From assembly GCA_038373885.1 (NCBI GenBank), contig JAWZYV010011612.1:124001-188000 (forward strand): a DNA stretch of 64,000 nt. The letters run 5' to 3'. Positions 1 through 10,257 of the stretch are shown here, in pieces (positions within the stretch are counted from its first letter, which is position 1; the number at the start of each line of letters is the position of its first letter). Position numbers and translations under genes: made by a program. Below the pieces are notes generated by a model, which saw nothing but the letters and a program-made list of their open reading frames with translations, was not told where the DNA came from and did no database searches. The DNA comes from Cheiracanthium punctorium (taxonomy: Eukaryota > Arthropoda > Arachnida > Araneae > Cheiracanthiidae).

Positions 1-477
1 TTAAACATAAATAAATACAACTAATATTCAAAAATGTGCTTTAGAAAGAAAGTTTTTTTTTCTTTTTTTTAATTTTTTTTTAATTTTGAAAGCATACATA
101 TACATATAATAATATACTGAAAAATAAATTTTGGCTTCGATATGATAAGTGTATTTTTTTAAATCTAACGAAATAAGAGCAGCAACAAAAATTCTATGTC
201 AGGAAATAATGCTAATAAATTCATAATTAAAAAAATTGTTCTATTTTAGAGTTTTTACGTGGTTTTTATCAACTCCTTTTTATGGGAATGGAAACATAGC
301 ATGATATAAAATAGAGAACTGTCCGAAAAATTCGAGATTGTCAACTTTCGTAATTTTTATTAATTTTTTATGGCCATAATAATGAATTTTATCAAATATT
401 TTTTCAACATTCAATGATGAATGAACAGAATTTAGAGTGAGAATTTTTCATCTCTGAATATTTGAAATCTTTTTTAC

Positions 478-854
478 CTTATTAACTGCTCTTGCTTGAT
501 CATTCATTGGAGCGGAATTGTTTTTGGCGTTCTTTTTTAGCCTTGTATGAATGGCAATCACTGTGGCATACTCTAAAAGGCTCACGAACACGAAGCCTAT
601 ACATGCAATAAGCCATATATTGAGAGCGACGATATATGATACATTAGGCAATGATGCTTGATACTGTTTGGTGACAATCGTGAGCAAACTGGTAACTCCA
701 AGAGTGACTCTTGCTGGCACGGCATCTGGAGGTATCCAGAAAGTGAGCATGGACATGAATACGATGAGTGAGGTTGGGACGTAAACATTTGTAATATAGT
801 AACCAGATCGACGTGTCATCGTAATTGATCCTTTGAGACAAGAGAAACCAGCAA
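478..854 (-). CDS. Cys-loop anion channel exon: end of loop C, M1, M2, M3
   Basis: The acceptor (ctccttag) at 855-856 opens the exon with two bases of a split codon, and the frame runs 125 codons to AAG before a GTAAAA donor at 477, ending in phase 0. The translation begins AGFSCLKGS, the second cysteine of the loop-C pair. Next come M1 (ITNVYVPTSLIVFMSMLTFW), M2 (PARVTLGVTSLLTIVTKQY) and M3 (starting SYIVALNIWLIACIGFVF), followed by the first basic residues of the M3-M4 cytoplasmic loop. M2 carries the PAR motif and the LGVTSLLT core shared by arthropod chloride channels. The open frame continues upstream to an ATG at 897, but the fit of acceptor and phase to the previous exon says those codons are intron. 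M4 is expected in a later exon outside the window. Confidence 0.92.
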
Positions 855-2117
855 CTAAGGAGGAAAATAATACATAAATGAAAACCAATGCGAACATTTT
901 CCTGTAAACGTATGCATTAAAAAAGTAACATTTATTGAAAACGTATCAAAGAAAATGTTATTCTGATGAATTTTCAAAGCAATTTGTATGGTTCAAACAT
1001 TTTCGAAAACCTTATTACTTCGTGAACTATTTCAGGACAATTCAAATAAAGCAAGTTTATAAAATATATTCAGCGAACTAAAATTTAAAGGTAGCAGATC
1101 TCTGTACATGCAATTTAAATTCAAAATTTTTAATATGTTGAATCATGAACTTCTTAAAAAGTATGTGGATGCCATTATCAAAATATGTCCATTAACCAAA
1201 ATAAAACATTATTTACATCAGTTTAAAGGTATTCACCCACCACTGTATTTTTGTAGGGAATCAATCTTAGAATTATTTGAATTATTGCTGTTTTTACGAA
1301 AAAGTACTTCAAAATATTTTGACATTCGTACCTTTTTCAAAAGCAGTGAAAATTTTTTCGATTTACATTATTTTGATTGAACGGATTTTTTTTCCCATGT
1401 CGCAATATATTTAGAGCACGCAATTTTATAGTTTTTATCTTTGTTTGCATGGGTGGCACTGTATGTTGTATAGATGACGTGCTCCTGAATTTTGAAATAA
1501 GAGTAAATAAGCAAGCAAAGTACAATAAATTGCTTTTAAAATGCTTTAAAAACTGCAGAAAGGTAATTTAAAATTAATTTATACATATGCAAGTCATAGA
1601 TGTTTGATTTTGGTATAAGACCTCTTTAAAATAAAATTACTAACAAGATATTTCCTTTAACCCATCGCCCTGTCGTTAATTCGCTTTTGCAAGATTTTTT
1701 CCTTTTTTAAGTTAAAATAGAGCAAAACTAAACTAATTTATTTATTTTTTATTACCAATAATAAGAAAAGAATGCTATAGTTTGTTTAAATAGAATTTTT
1801 AGGCCATGTGGGAAAGTCAAGGACATATTTGCACCTACAACTATTCCTTCAGTTGGTCTAAGCATTTTTAAAAACAGGAAAATTTTACTTCAGGAATGAA
1901 TATGTAACAAACGAAATTCGAAGAGTAAAATTTAATTTCTTAAAGGTTATTTATTTATTTTTTTAAGGAAAATTAAATCTGTAAGACAATCTACGGTTAG
2001 TTCGCACAGAAATACTCTAGATTAGAGTTAAACTATATAATATTCTGTCAAACACCATTTTGGGTTAAGATTTTCTTGTCTTGTCTATTTAACGATGAGT
2101 TCTAGAAGCTTATATAT
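855..2117. other. Intron sequence, AT-rich, no supported gene
   Basis: This is the left part of the intron between the loop C exon and the M1-M3 exon. It contains poly-A and poly-T tracts and several chance ORFs without recognisable motifs. I see no splice-bounded coding segment here. Bases 1-477, on the other side of the M1-M3 exon, are equally AT-rich and contain no M4-like hydrophobic exon on the minus strand. Confidence 0.5.
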
Positions 2118-2203
2118 TTATTTATTTATTTGCCAGCAGAGAACAGCTCGCGTCACTGAATGTGTCGCTTAGAGCTACATAGAAGCTCATATAGTATAAG
2201 GTG
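2118..2203 (-). repeat. 3' fragment of tRNA-derived SINE family 1
   Basis: Reverse-complemented, this segment reads GTAGCTCTAAGCGACACATT, then a CTGGCAAATAAATAAAT tail. This closely matches the 3' end of the SINE at 12040-12340 (GTAGCTCTAAACGACTCATT, then CTGGCAAATAAACAAAT). It lacks the tRNA-like head, so it is a 5'-truncated copy, the usual outcome of target-primed retroposition. Confidence 0.6.
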
Positions 2204-2420
2204 ATTATAAAATAACGTGAGCTATTCAGAGCCCTGTAGCAAGTAAACTATTGAACGAAACATAACCAAATTTGATGGGCGAACATGGTGGATGTGGATC
2301 AAGGGATTTCGATTTTTAAAGGGAAAAAAAATACTAGTACCAAAAGTCGCTACTAGAGGAAATGGTGGCGCTATTTACCCAATAAAAGTCACTAATTTGC
2401 ATAATCACGTTCCTTGTAGC

Positions 2421-2618
2421 CATGGGTGCCGACAGAATATTTCCCAGGGGGGCAAAGACTACTCCAGGGAGGGAAAAGACTACTCAAGGGGGGCAAAGAC
2501 TACTTCAACGTATGGTTACCATGTTGGAAAGAGCAAAAAAGCAAGGGAAAACACTGCATACAAAAATCCAGGGGGGGGGCATTGACCCGCCTTGCCCTAT
2601 GCTGCCGGCGCCCATGCA
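2421..2618. mobile_element. Candidate MITE with G-rich minisatellite core
   Basis: The ends are inverted copies of CATGGG(T/C)GCCG. Just inside the left end are three imperfect copies of a unit of about 23 bp built on GGGGGGCAAAGACTACT; a G run precedes the right end. The layout resembles short hAT-like elements, but no clear 8-bp target duplication is visible, so the superfamily is uncertain. Overlapping ORFs in this stretch are artefacts of the repeat. Confidence 0.4.
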
Positions 2619-3679
2619 GCAATTATGAGTATAAATGGAAAGGCTGGGAGAATTCTCATCCAATCACGCAAACTAGTTTGAAGCAGTTGCAGCTTCATTT
2701 TTTTGTAGACTAACCGGCTTTGCGTCCCCAGTTGATTGCTGTGCTAGAGTCCCGCAGTTTCAAGCTGTTGCATCATGTTTCGTAAATTTGTTATGCTCAT
2801 AGGTTCTTTTCGTTACTTCTTTAATCGCCGAAATACACGAAGGGAAACAAAGGCATTCTCGTTCTGCTGGTAGTAAAGATGGACTAACAAAACACGGTCC
2901 TGTAAGGTAACAGCCATTGCAAACCAGTATAATTGAAAGTATACCACTGCGGAGAAAAATTACCTCGTAGGTTAATATGGATCTACTGGCTCCGTTCGTA
3001 AACAAAAAGTAGTTTATTTAGTGCATTTACTTTCCAAAGACTTCCGGAACGATTTTGTTTATTTAGTTTCGTTGCTGGGTGATAGTGTAAACAAACAAGG
3101 CTTCGCCATCAATAAAAATATTCATTTTTGAATTTACCAAAAAAAAAAAAAATTACACAAATAGATTACCTTTGGAAAGTTTTATACCTCCGCTATAACT
3201 GTATACATGTTCTTATATATTCCCTCCTCGGGATAATAACTTTGACAGCCTCAGCAAACGTGAAAAATACATGTGGTTCGGACGCCACCTTGGCAAGAAA
3301 CTAAGTCATCCAGCTCTGAGCTCAGTTCTCTTAGTTTGAAATCAAATGCACTCAGTTTCGTTTCCGAACGGTCTAGTTTGTAAACAAAATAAACTCATTT
3401 CTGTTTCCGAACGGCTTACACGAAAATTCATTGCACGAGTATAACTGGTTTGTCGTTTACAAACGAAGTCAGTGAGTGCAAATTGGCGGCCGTCCAACAA
3501 TCATAACAACTTAAATAAAATCTCAATTTACGTGGTGCAAATGTTAATTATCTATCCATACATCTTCCCGAAAATTCGTTAGTATTGAACTAAATTCCTT
3601 CAAATGAATTATCGTCAATGATTCATTCCTTTATTTGGATCATTTTCGCAAAGAAAATTATTGATAAAATCCAACTTGC
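2619..3679. other. Intron with scattered short repeats, no gene
   Basis: This part of the same channel intron holds short repeated motifs: TTTCCGAACGG occurs twice near 3360-3415, and GTTCGTAAAC or GTTTGTAAAC variants occur near 2994, 3378 and 3455 in both orientations. They may be the worn ends of a foldback element, but no boundaries or target duplication can be fixed. Confidence 0.35.
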
Positions 3680-3802
3680 CTGTTGCACAAGGCGAACTTG
3701 CTACTTTGATTATTTCAAACTGAGGAAGAACTATACTATCACCTTGAGTAACATTCTTTTCTGCATTCCAGACTAGTACCATTTCATCTTCTGTGTGAGC
3801 AA
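3680..3802 (-). CDS. Cys-loop anion channel exon: loop B to loop C (40 complete codons)
   Basis: This exon is too short to stand out as an ORF. It lies between a tttcag acceptor at 3803-3804 and a GC donor (CAG before GCAAGT) at 3679-3678. Its translation reads AHTEDEMVLVWNAEKNV, then DSIVLPQFEIIKVASSPCAT. This matches the family segment after the Cys-loop (S-Y-x-Y-T...V-x-x-x-W), the L-P-x-F strand, and the first cysteine of the loop-C pair. It starts and ends in phase 1, matching both neighbours. The spacing between the two loop-C cysteines is short compared with typical GluCl or HisCl subunits. The loop-B aromatic position carries His (AHT) where Tyr or Phe is usual. The only phase-compatible GT donor nearby would delete the conserved cysteine. 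Confidence 0.88.
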
Positions 3803-4325
3803 CTGAAATAAAAATGAAGAAGCTTTATATTTACCTCTTATCAGAAAATGTTTAGTATTAAAAGATACACCAGAATTTTTTTTCAACCGACTGTATCTAT
3901 ACGTTAAAAACTCCAAAAATAAACCAAATTTGCCATTTTTAATTACCGAATAAATGATTAATTTTTCAAAAAGTATTCAACTTGAGATAAATATGAGAAG
4001 TTGTTATTATATATTACATGAATCACTTCTTATGAAAACCGATTCTATATAATTATGTGTTACTGACGAAGGAAATTTCACGTACCCTATAGAATACTTT
4101 TTAAAAGGGTGTATTTAAATGAATTTTAATTAATTATTGTTTATTTCCAGCAAATTTATTTGCGAAAAGTTTCATAAGAATGTTCCGTCTTGATTTATAT
4201 CCAACCTTCATATGAATTACGACTTAATTTGATTTAACGAATTATTATATCTACTGTATAAGATTGGGTAAAGATCGTGAATTAAGGAACTTGCAATGTA
4301 GAAAACAAATAATTTTTTTAATTCT

Positions 4326-4369
4326 CATCTCAAGACAGACTGTTGCGAAACAACACCTGTCTTGAGATG
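4326..4369. repeat. Hairpin: 13-bp perfect inverted repeat, 18-base loop
   Basis: CATCTCAAGACAG is followed 18 bases later by its exact reverse complement. The loop contains a further small inverted pair (TGTTGCGAAACAACA). It lies in an intron, and nothing links it to a function. Confidence 0.6.
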
Positions 4370-4589
4370 GTATAGCACTTGCATTGCCGTATATCGAAAT
4401 TAAATAATTCATCTTACACTGGTTTTCGCTGATGGTAATTAGCTTCCGTCCAAGAGTGACAAAATTAATGAAACAACTTAGTTTACAGCAGTCCGTTGTC
4501 GCCGCCTCCATATTGCAAAATATTTGATAAATTACCAATAGACAATAGACGACAAGAAAATTGTAAAGCATTTTAGAGTGAAATATAAG

Positions 4590-4881
4590 TTGTTGTTGTT
4601 ACTACTGCCCTCTGGCAAGCGCGGGGCGGTGCCAAATCCCCCATATAGGTAGGCGATGGGCGGCTTCTATTTTAATGAGTCCCGGAGGGAGGAAGTCCGA
4701 CTCAGCTCGGGGTCCCCTAATTTTGAACCCATTCCAGAGGAGAGACCAACCCCCTGAGGTATTGTTTAACAACTTGGAGGACATTGGAGCCACGACGTAT
4801 TTTACGTACACCAGTTCCCATTAGCGTACACGGTCCCACATCAGTCGAGCCGAGAGGGAGTTGACCCTCCCTAGCACTGTG
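4590..4881 (-). repeat. Dispersed repeat family A, copy 1
   Basis: This stretch matches 7622-7995 over most of its length. Shared blocks include GCCCTCTG, AGGCGATGGGC, GGTGTCCCCTAATTTTGAAC or its variant, ACATTGGAGCCACGACG, and CAGTCGAGCC followed by GAGGGAGTTGACCCTCCC. It opens on the plus strand with TTGTTGTTG, which as a (CAA)n tail suggests a retroposed element on the minus strand (inference). It is GC-rich against an AT-rich background. I see no clear pol III box pair, so the SINE label is not proven. Confidence 0.6.
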
Positions 4882-5360
4882 AAATATAAGTAGTAAATTT
4901 GATAGAATGTATGATTTGATAGACACGCTACATAATGAAACTTACAATTCAAATAAACAAGAAAGCTACCAATCATGTCTGTAAAGACCTCTTTAAACTA
5001 AAGTATACTTTCAGGCTTTTGATATCCTCTCGATTTCATTCTTTTTCTAAGCACGTGAGCTTGTAAAATCCAACTAAGTTTTTAATATTTTGAATCCTTT
5101 AGGGATTTTCAAGTTTAAGGAGAAAGCAACAGAACATCTTGGAATTGCTATGCATGTTTTATAGCACGTATAAAAGTAATATATAAATCAAACAAAATAC
5201 TTTAGAATTGAGGTACAAATCACGCTTGCAAAAATTTTATATTTAGCTACCTGTTCTGATATAATCATTTTATAAACCACTATTTGTTTCACTCTAGTAA
5301 TTTGTTATCCAATGAATGCAAAATAATTGTGAGATCAAGACTAGAGAGATTCAGTCATCC

Positions 5361-6032
5361 CAGTGCCGTATTACCGGCAGGGCAAACAGGGCAATTGCCC
5401 AGGGCCCACAGATTTTAAGGGCCAAAAATCTTATACTTTACAACCTTTATAACTTTACAATAACATAACAAAGGAGAAAAAATCTTAAAAGTTATATTAT
5501 TTTCTTAAGTATAAACAATGAAATAATATTTCAAATTGGCATTTCTATGAATTAATTTAAATTTCTTTTCAATTCGTCGAAATGCTCTATAGTCGTTACA
5601 GCATTGCTGCCAACATCTACAAAATACAATGAACCATTTTCTGCAAACAGTATTTTTAATGTTAAAAAATTGCAAAATTTTTGAAAAGAATGTATATAAA
5701 TTAGTTATTTCAAAAAATATTGAAAAATATTACAAAAAGTTGTTTACAAAAGTGGTTAATTATATTTCATACATGTTGCAACCATGATAAAGCTTTCCTG
5801 ACCTAACGTTTCAGAGGTGTTATCCGTTTCATTGACATACAATATATTCGTTTATTTCAGATCACTTAAACTCAGACTTAAAATTTCGTCTTTGAAGTAG
5901 GGAAGGGGGGGGGATTTAAAACTTTTCTGAAGAAACCAATCATAATTGGTTATTTGGAAGAAGGGAGGTTATCGCTTGAGGCCCAAATTTTTTCTTTTGC
6001 CCAGGGCCTACAGGTGCCTCGATCGGGCTCTG
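5361..6032. mobile_element. Candidate hAT-like element remnant
   Basis: The stretch starts CAGTGCCG and ends CGGGCTCTG, which resembles hAT-type termini. Both ends carry the block TTGCCCAGGGCC followed by (C/T)ACAG in direct orientation. The eight flanking bases on the two sides share only AGT, so the target duplication is not supported. The interior is AT-rich with no transposase. Confidence 0.35.
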
Positions 6033-6366
6033 AGTGGAATTCCTCAACAAAATGATAACCTATGGAAAAGAGAGTGCGTCTGCGACTGTTTTGCATTGCC
6101 ATATTAGAATATTATATCGAATATTAAGCAGAGAACTGCCTTTCCATTAATCGTCTTTGGTCTAATGAGCATTTATTTATTTCGAATACTATAGGTAAAG
6201 GGCTACTTTTCATGCAGTCCTTTTCATGTATATGTTAGAGATAAGCGCCGAAGAGCAAGAACACTTCAACATACTTCTCTAAATTAACAGTTTCCTAACC
6301 ATGAGATATTCAGGTACATTGCTCCCGAGACGTAAAAGTTTATCATACAAATAATTAGATACATAC

Positions 6367-6449
6367 GACTTTGGATGACCATGTCACATTCTTGCGTATC
6401 GTGAGGAAAAAGCCTGAGATCCATATGACAGCTGAATTCAATTGAAAGT
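6367..6449 (-). CDS. Cys-loop anion channel exon: signature Cys-loop
   Basis: An 83-base exon between a pyrimidine-rich tttttcag acceptor (6450-6451) and a GTATGT donor (6366-6361). The translation, LSIEFSCHMDLRLFPHDTQE then CDMVIQS, contains the family signature: two cysteines separated by exactly 13 residues, with F-P-x-D in the middle. These cysteines form the disulfide that couples the binding domain to the pore in this family. The first base completes an AGA codon begun by the loop A exon, and the last base completes a codon with the loop B exon, so both junction phases agree. This is the strongest single proof of the family assignment. Confidence 0.92.
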
Positions 6450-6503
6450 CTGAAAAAATAAAATACATAGTTTGTTGGATGTGATAACTAAGAAATATAT
6501 GTA

Positions 6504-7215
6504 CAGGGTGTCCCCGAAACACTGGCCTCAGCTTTTATTTCTTGAATATTTATCGTAGACACAAAGAATAAATTACTAAGTTAGCTAAAGAAGGCAAGGA
6601 ATTTTATGACATCTCGATTGCAAGTTTCGGGAAATTAAATTTAAATTAATAAATATTTTACATTTTCATACGACTCCCGTACAATAAAACTCCCAATCAG
6701 TAAAATGTGTCCCATACGTTAATTAGGTGATGTACAGAGTTTAAACAAATGTGTATCTGTATATATTTAAACAAAACTGGCAAGAAGCTATACAATACCA
6801 ATAATAGGAAAACTATTATGTATCTATGCAATTACTGTTTACTTTCAAAATTTGTGTACTGCCCTTTGTGTACCGTTGGATCTTCAGGATGTGATTTTTT
6901 CTCTTCGAGAACCAATGAAAAGTAGTTTAAGTCAACAAATATTTATTTTCAAATCTCTTAGCCCTTTTATTATAAAACTCTGAAATTTTGTATACCACCT
7001 AATTAATGTATGGGGAGAAATTTACTAATTGAGAACTTTTTTTGTACACATGTCGTATAAAAATGTAAAATTTTCATTTATTTAAATCTGCGGAAAATTT
7101 TAATTGATACCATAAAACCCTGTACCCTCTTTTTTAAATTTATATTTGTAAGTTAGTGTATACGTCAAAGATCAATATTTAAGGAATAAAAGCGTAGGTC
7201 AGTGTTTTTGTCATG
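6504..7215. mobile_element. Foldback Tc1/mariner-type MITE, CAGGGTGTCC family, copy 1
   Basis: The element is flanked by TA on both sides. The left end (CAGGGTGTCCCCGAAACACT) and the right end (inverted CATGACAAAAACACTGACC) form a degenerate inverted repeat of at least 60 bp, and inverted similarity continues inward to the centre (ACCTAATTAATGTATGGGG and its partner). It has no coding capacity. Its centre resembles that of the element at 8961-9707, so both belong to one family. The TA target duplication and the termini point to the IS630/Tc1/mariner superfamily. Confidence 0.65.
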
Positions 7216-7621
7216 TATATATTTACCTTGTATATGTAATCTTTGATGTTGCTTTTAAAATAAATTTATGCCATTATTGAGATAATCAAAAGGAAGCATT
7301 GTAAAATCATTCATGTAATCACTGTTGTAAAAATACTTTAGTGCAGAGAGTATATACAAGTAAAATAATAATAATAATTGTGCAGAATTAAAAAAAAGGT
7401 AATATTTAACAAACGTCTTGTATTAAAATCGGTAGTAAATAAGATCGTTGAGTTTTCGAAATAAATAAATAAATATTAGTACATATAGCAGATGTGTAAG
7501 ACTCATATTTTCTTATAAAAAGAACTACGTACGGAAATTACACTATTCAGTAAAATATTCTTTTTAAAAACAGTTTTGTATAAAGAACCTTTTTACTTTC
7601 TTTTTTTAACACAATTTATAA

Positions 7622-7995
7622 GTATGTTGTTGTTGCTTATGCCCTCTGACAACTGCATGTAGTGCCAGATAGGGAGGCGATGGGCAGAGAAGGGCGCCTT
7701 CCATTTTCATTGGGCCCCAGTGGGAGGAAATCCGACTTTAGCCGGGTGTCCCCTAATTTTGAACCAATTCCAGAAGAGGTACCAACTCCCTGAAATCGAC
7801 ACCCCAGAGGTAGCGTTAAACCTGGAGAACATTGGAGCCACGACGGATTTTAAGCGCACCAGCTCCCATTAGCGTACACGGCCATTAGCGTCCATCAGTC
7901 GAGCCTAGAGGGAGTTGACCCTCCCAAGCGCTGGCCAAGCCGGATGCTGCTTCACTTGCCATTTTCTAATGGAAACGGAGTTAGCGCCCAGACCA
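7622..7995 (-). repeat. Dispersed repeat family A, copy 2
   Basis: Second and longer copy of the repeat at 4590-4881, again starting TTGTTGTTG on the plus strand. It keeps CATTGGAGCCACGACGGATT and extends further at the other end, through CTGGCCAAGCCGGATGCTGC to GGAGTTAGCGCC. Comparing the two copies gives a family of at least 370 bp. Confidence 0.6.
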
Positions 7996-8141
7996 CTTAT
8001 TTGTATTACGGTAAAAACAGCAGGTATTTTAAAGGGCTAAGAGAATCCTTTTTTATTCTGAATAACGCTTTTTTGCGGAGGAAATAATTGTTTGTGAGAG
8101 AAAGTCATTCATTTTGACTTATATTCGAATGCTTTTTGGTA

Positions 8142-8172
8142 AACGGGAAGAGTTAGAGTAACTCTTCCCGTT
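8142..8172. repeat. Hairpin: 14-bp perfect inverted repeat with 3-base loop
   Basis: AACGGGAAGAGTTA, GAG, then the exact reverse complement. It is followed by three copies of a short unit, AAACTCTGTAA. It may mark the edge of a worn DNA transposon or a local template switch; no function can be assigned. Confidence 0.6.
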
Positions 8173-8772
8173 AACTAAACTCTGTAAGTAAACTCTGTAA
8201 GTAATCCCGTTAAGTAAACTCTGTAAATATCGTCAGGTGGACTTTCTGAGTACTCAGACCTTTTTCAAGTACTCAAGGCTTTTGTCTCTGACCAAGAGGT
8301 GAACTATTGTTTTCACTATGCTGCCAGTCACTGTTAAGTAAATTCTTCATTATTCGTCAATAAAATTACATTGAGGTCTATACTGATTTGTTTTCCTTTT
8401 AAAGTGCGACGATCCGGGGTATTTGCTAACGCAGTGTACGACACCAATACAATCTTTCAAGTTTTAAATAGCTTTATTTTTACCGCCCAATGACACCATG
8501 ACATCCTGTGATTATTTTATTTTATAAAAACGTAATTTAGTTCAAATTTTTTACATTAACATTCCATTATTAATTATTCATTTCCGTTTCACCTCACAAA
8601 TAAAATAGTAACAAATTGTCTCCCACACTTAAATAAGGTTCAAAAACAATTTATACTTCAGTGTTAGATTACCTGCCACTTCCGGCAGTTAAGGGTAATA
8701 GAAAACCAACGGGTACTCTTTTAAACTGCATCGATCACTACTGGATCACGCTGCAAATGATATTTACTAATA

Positions 8773-8942
8773 CAGGGTGGTAATAAAACACTTTGGCGTT
8801 ATATGAATTAATAGTAGCCTCTCAGTTGAAACAATCGAAATTAAATTTGAAATAGTTATTTAAATAAAAGAGGTAAAAGATAAATAAAATTTGAAAAATA
8901 CGTTTTGTCATTTTCTATTTTAATAAGTATACTAATTTTATT
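8773..8942. mobile_element. Isolated CAGGGTG-type terminus
   Basis: A TA dinucleotide followed by CAGGGTGGTAATAAAACACT looks like one end of a mariner-type MITE. No matching inverted end was found before the complete element that starts at 8961, so this may be a truncated copy into which, or beside which, that element inserted. Confidence 0.3.
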
Positions 8943-8960
8943 ATTATTTTAATGATTATA

Positions 8961-9707
8961 CAGGGTGTCCCAAAAAGGTAGTAAAGGGCTTCAATTCTTC
9001 ATCTATTAGAGGTAAGTGGGCTGTGAAAAGTGAAAAAAATGTTCAAAATGAGGTCGGAAATAACACTATATTAAGAAAAATTCCTCTCGTTCATTTTCAA
9101 AAAGTTACACTTTTTAAATTTGTATACGGCCCCCCGTACAAAACAATTCCCAGTTAGTAAAATGCGCTCCATATACTCATGAGGTGACATACAAAATTTG
9201 AGAATTATACCTTAAAAAGTGTCAGAGATCTGAAGATAAATATAACGCTGGCTTCAACCACTTTCCATGGCTCTCTAAGGAAAAAATCACGTCGAAGGTT
9301 CGCATTTTAGGGGTCGTACAGAAATTGCGAAAGAAAAATTTTCTCTCCCACTCTAGCAATAAACGTTTACATTCAAAATCATGTATAGTCCTCGATCATC
9401 TTTCTTTAAAGATATCTTTGCTACGCTGTATGATGAAAGGCTCAAATTTGGTACATCACCTCATGAGTGTATGGGGCACATTTTACTAACTAGGAATGTT
9501 TTTGTACGGGGGTACAAATACAAATTTAAAATTATACAAATATACAAATTTAAAAAGTGTAACTTTTTGTAAATGAACGAAAGGAAATTTTCTTGAAAGA
9601 GTCTTATTTCCGACCTTATTTTGAACATTTTTTCAAGTTACACTGCCCACTTATCCCTATAATAGATAAAGAATTAAAGCCCGTTACCACTTTTTTGGGA
9701 CATACTG
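8961..9707. mobile_element. Foldback Tc1/mariner-type MITE, CAGGGTGTCC family, copy 2
   Basis: Flanked by TA on both sides, with termini CAGGGTGTCCCAAAAAGGTA and the inverted CAGTATGTCCCAAAAAAGTG. The inverted repeat covers about 250 bp at each end (for example TACTCATGAGGTGACATAC on the left against its partner on the right), leaving a short centre. The ORF at 9381-9572 lies inside the inverted repeat and is not a gene. The core and termini match the element at 6504-7215. Confidence 0.75.
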
Positions 9708-10257
9708 TATATAAAAAATTAATCACTTAAATCAGTGGAAGTGTCATTGTTTTTCTACTATATTTCCCTAAAGTCTAGCACCTTTATTACTTCTAACGAG
9801 CAGTTTATAAACGGAAAAGAATGTATTTTGTAAAATAAATCAATTCTTTTATGCTTTCACAGGAGATTTTTTCTTGGTAAGTTGAATCTATGATATGAGA
9901 GAGACTTTCCCACTTTCCACCTTATTATACTGAATCAATATTTCCCATTAAAGCTTATTTTCTTCTTTTTCTTCCGAAAAACTATTGCGTGTTATATTGC
10001 ATGTTATGTAATGTCGATTTCATTGCAATCAACTTTATTATGCTTAAAAATTGAAAAGGCTTTTACAGAGAACATCCGCAGTCAGCATTAGTTTTTTTAC
10101 TCTCAGAAAAGCCCACAGTTTTATGCAGTCAGCTTGCTGTTTTTAAAAGTTAAAGTTTTAAATCAGACAAAGATAACTGTTATGTATTACTTTGAAAGGT
10201 TAAAAGTTATGCGTAATTACTTCTGATGTAAAACACTGGCGTTTTATATAATATGTA

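Noticed and set aside
1..447. M4 exon of the channel at the left edge
   Set aside because: The minus-strand translation has no membrane helix with the M4 pattern; the exon is presumably outside the window.
2292..2713. Overlapping Gly/Lys-rich ORFs
   Set aside because: They come from the G-rich minisatellite of a MITE-like element and lack codon structure.
9381..9572. 63-codon ORF as a gene
   Set aside because: Lies in the inverted repeat of the 8961-9707 element.
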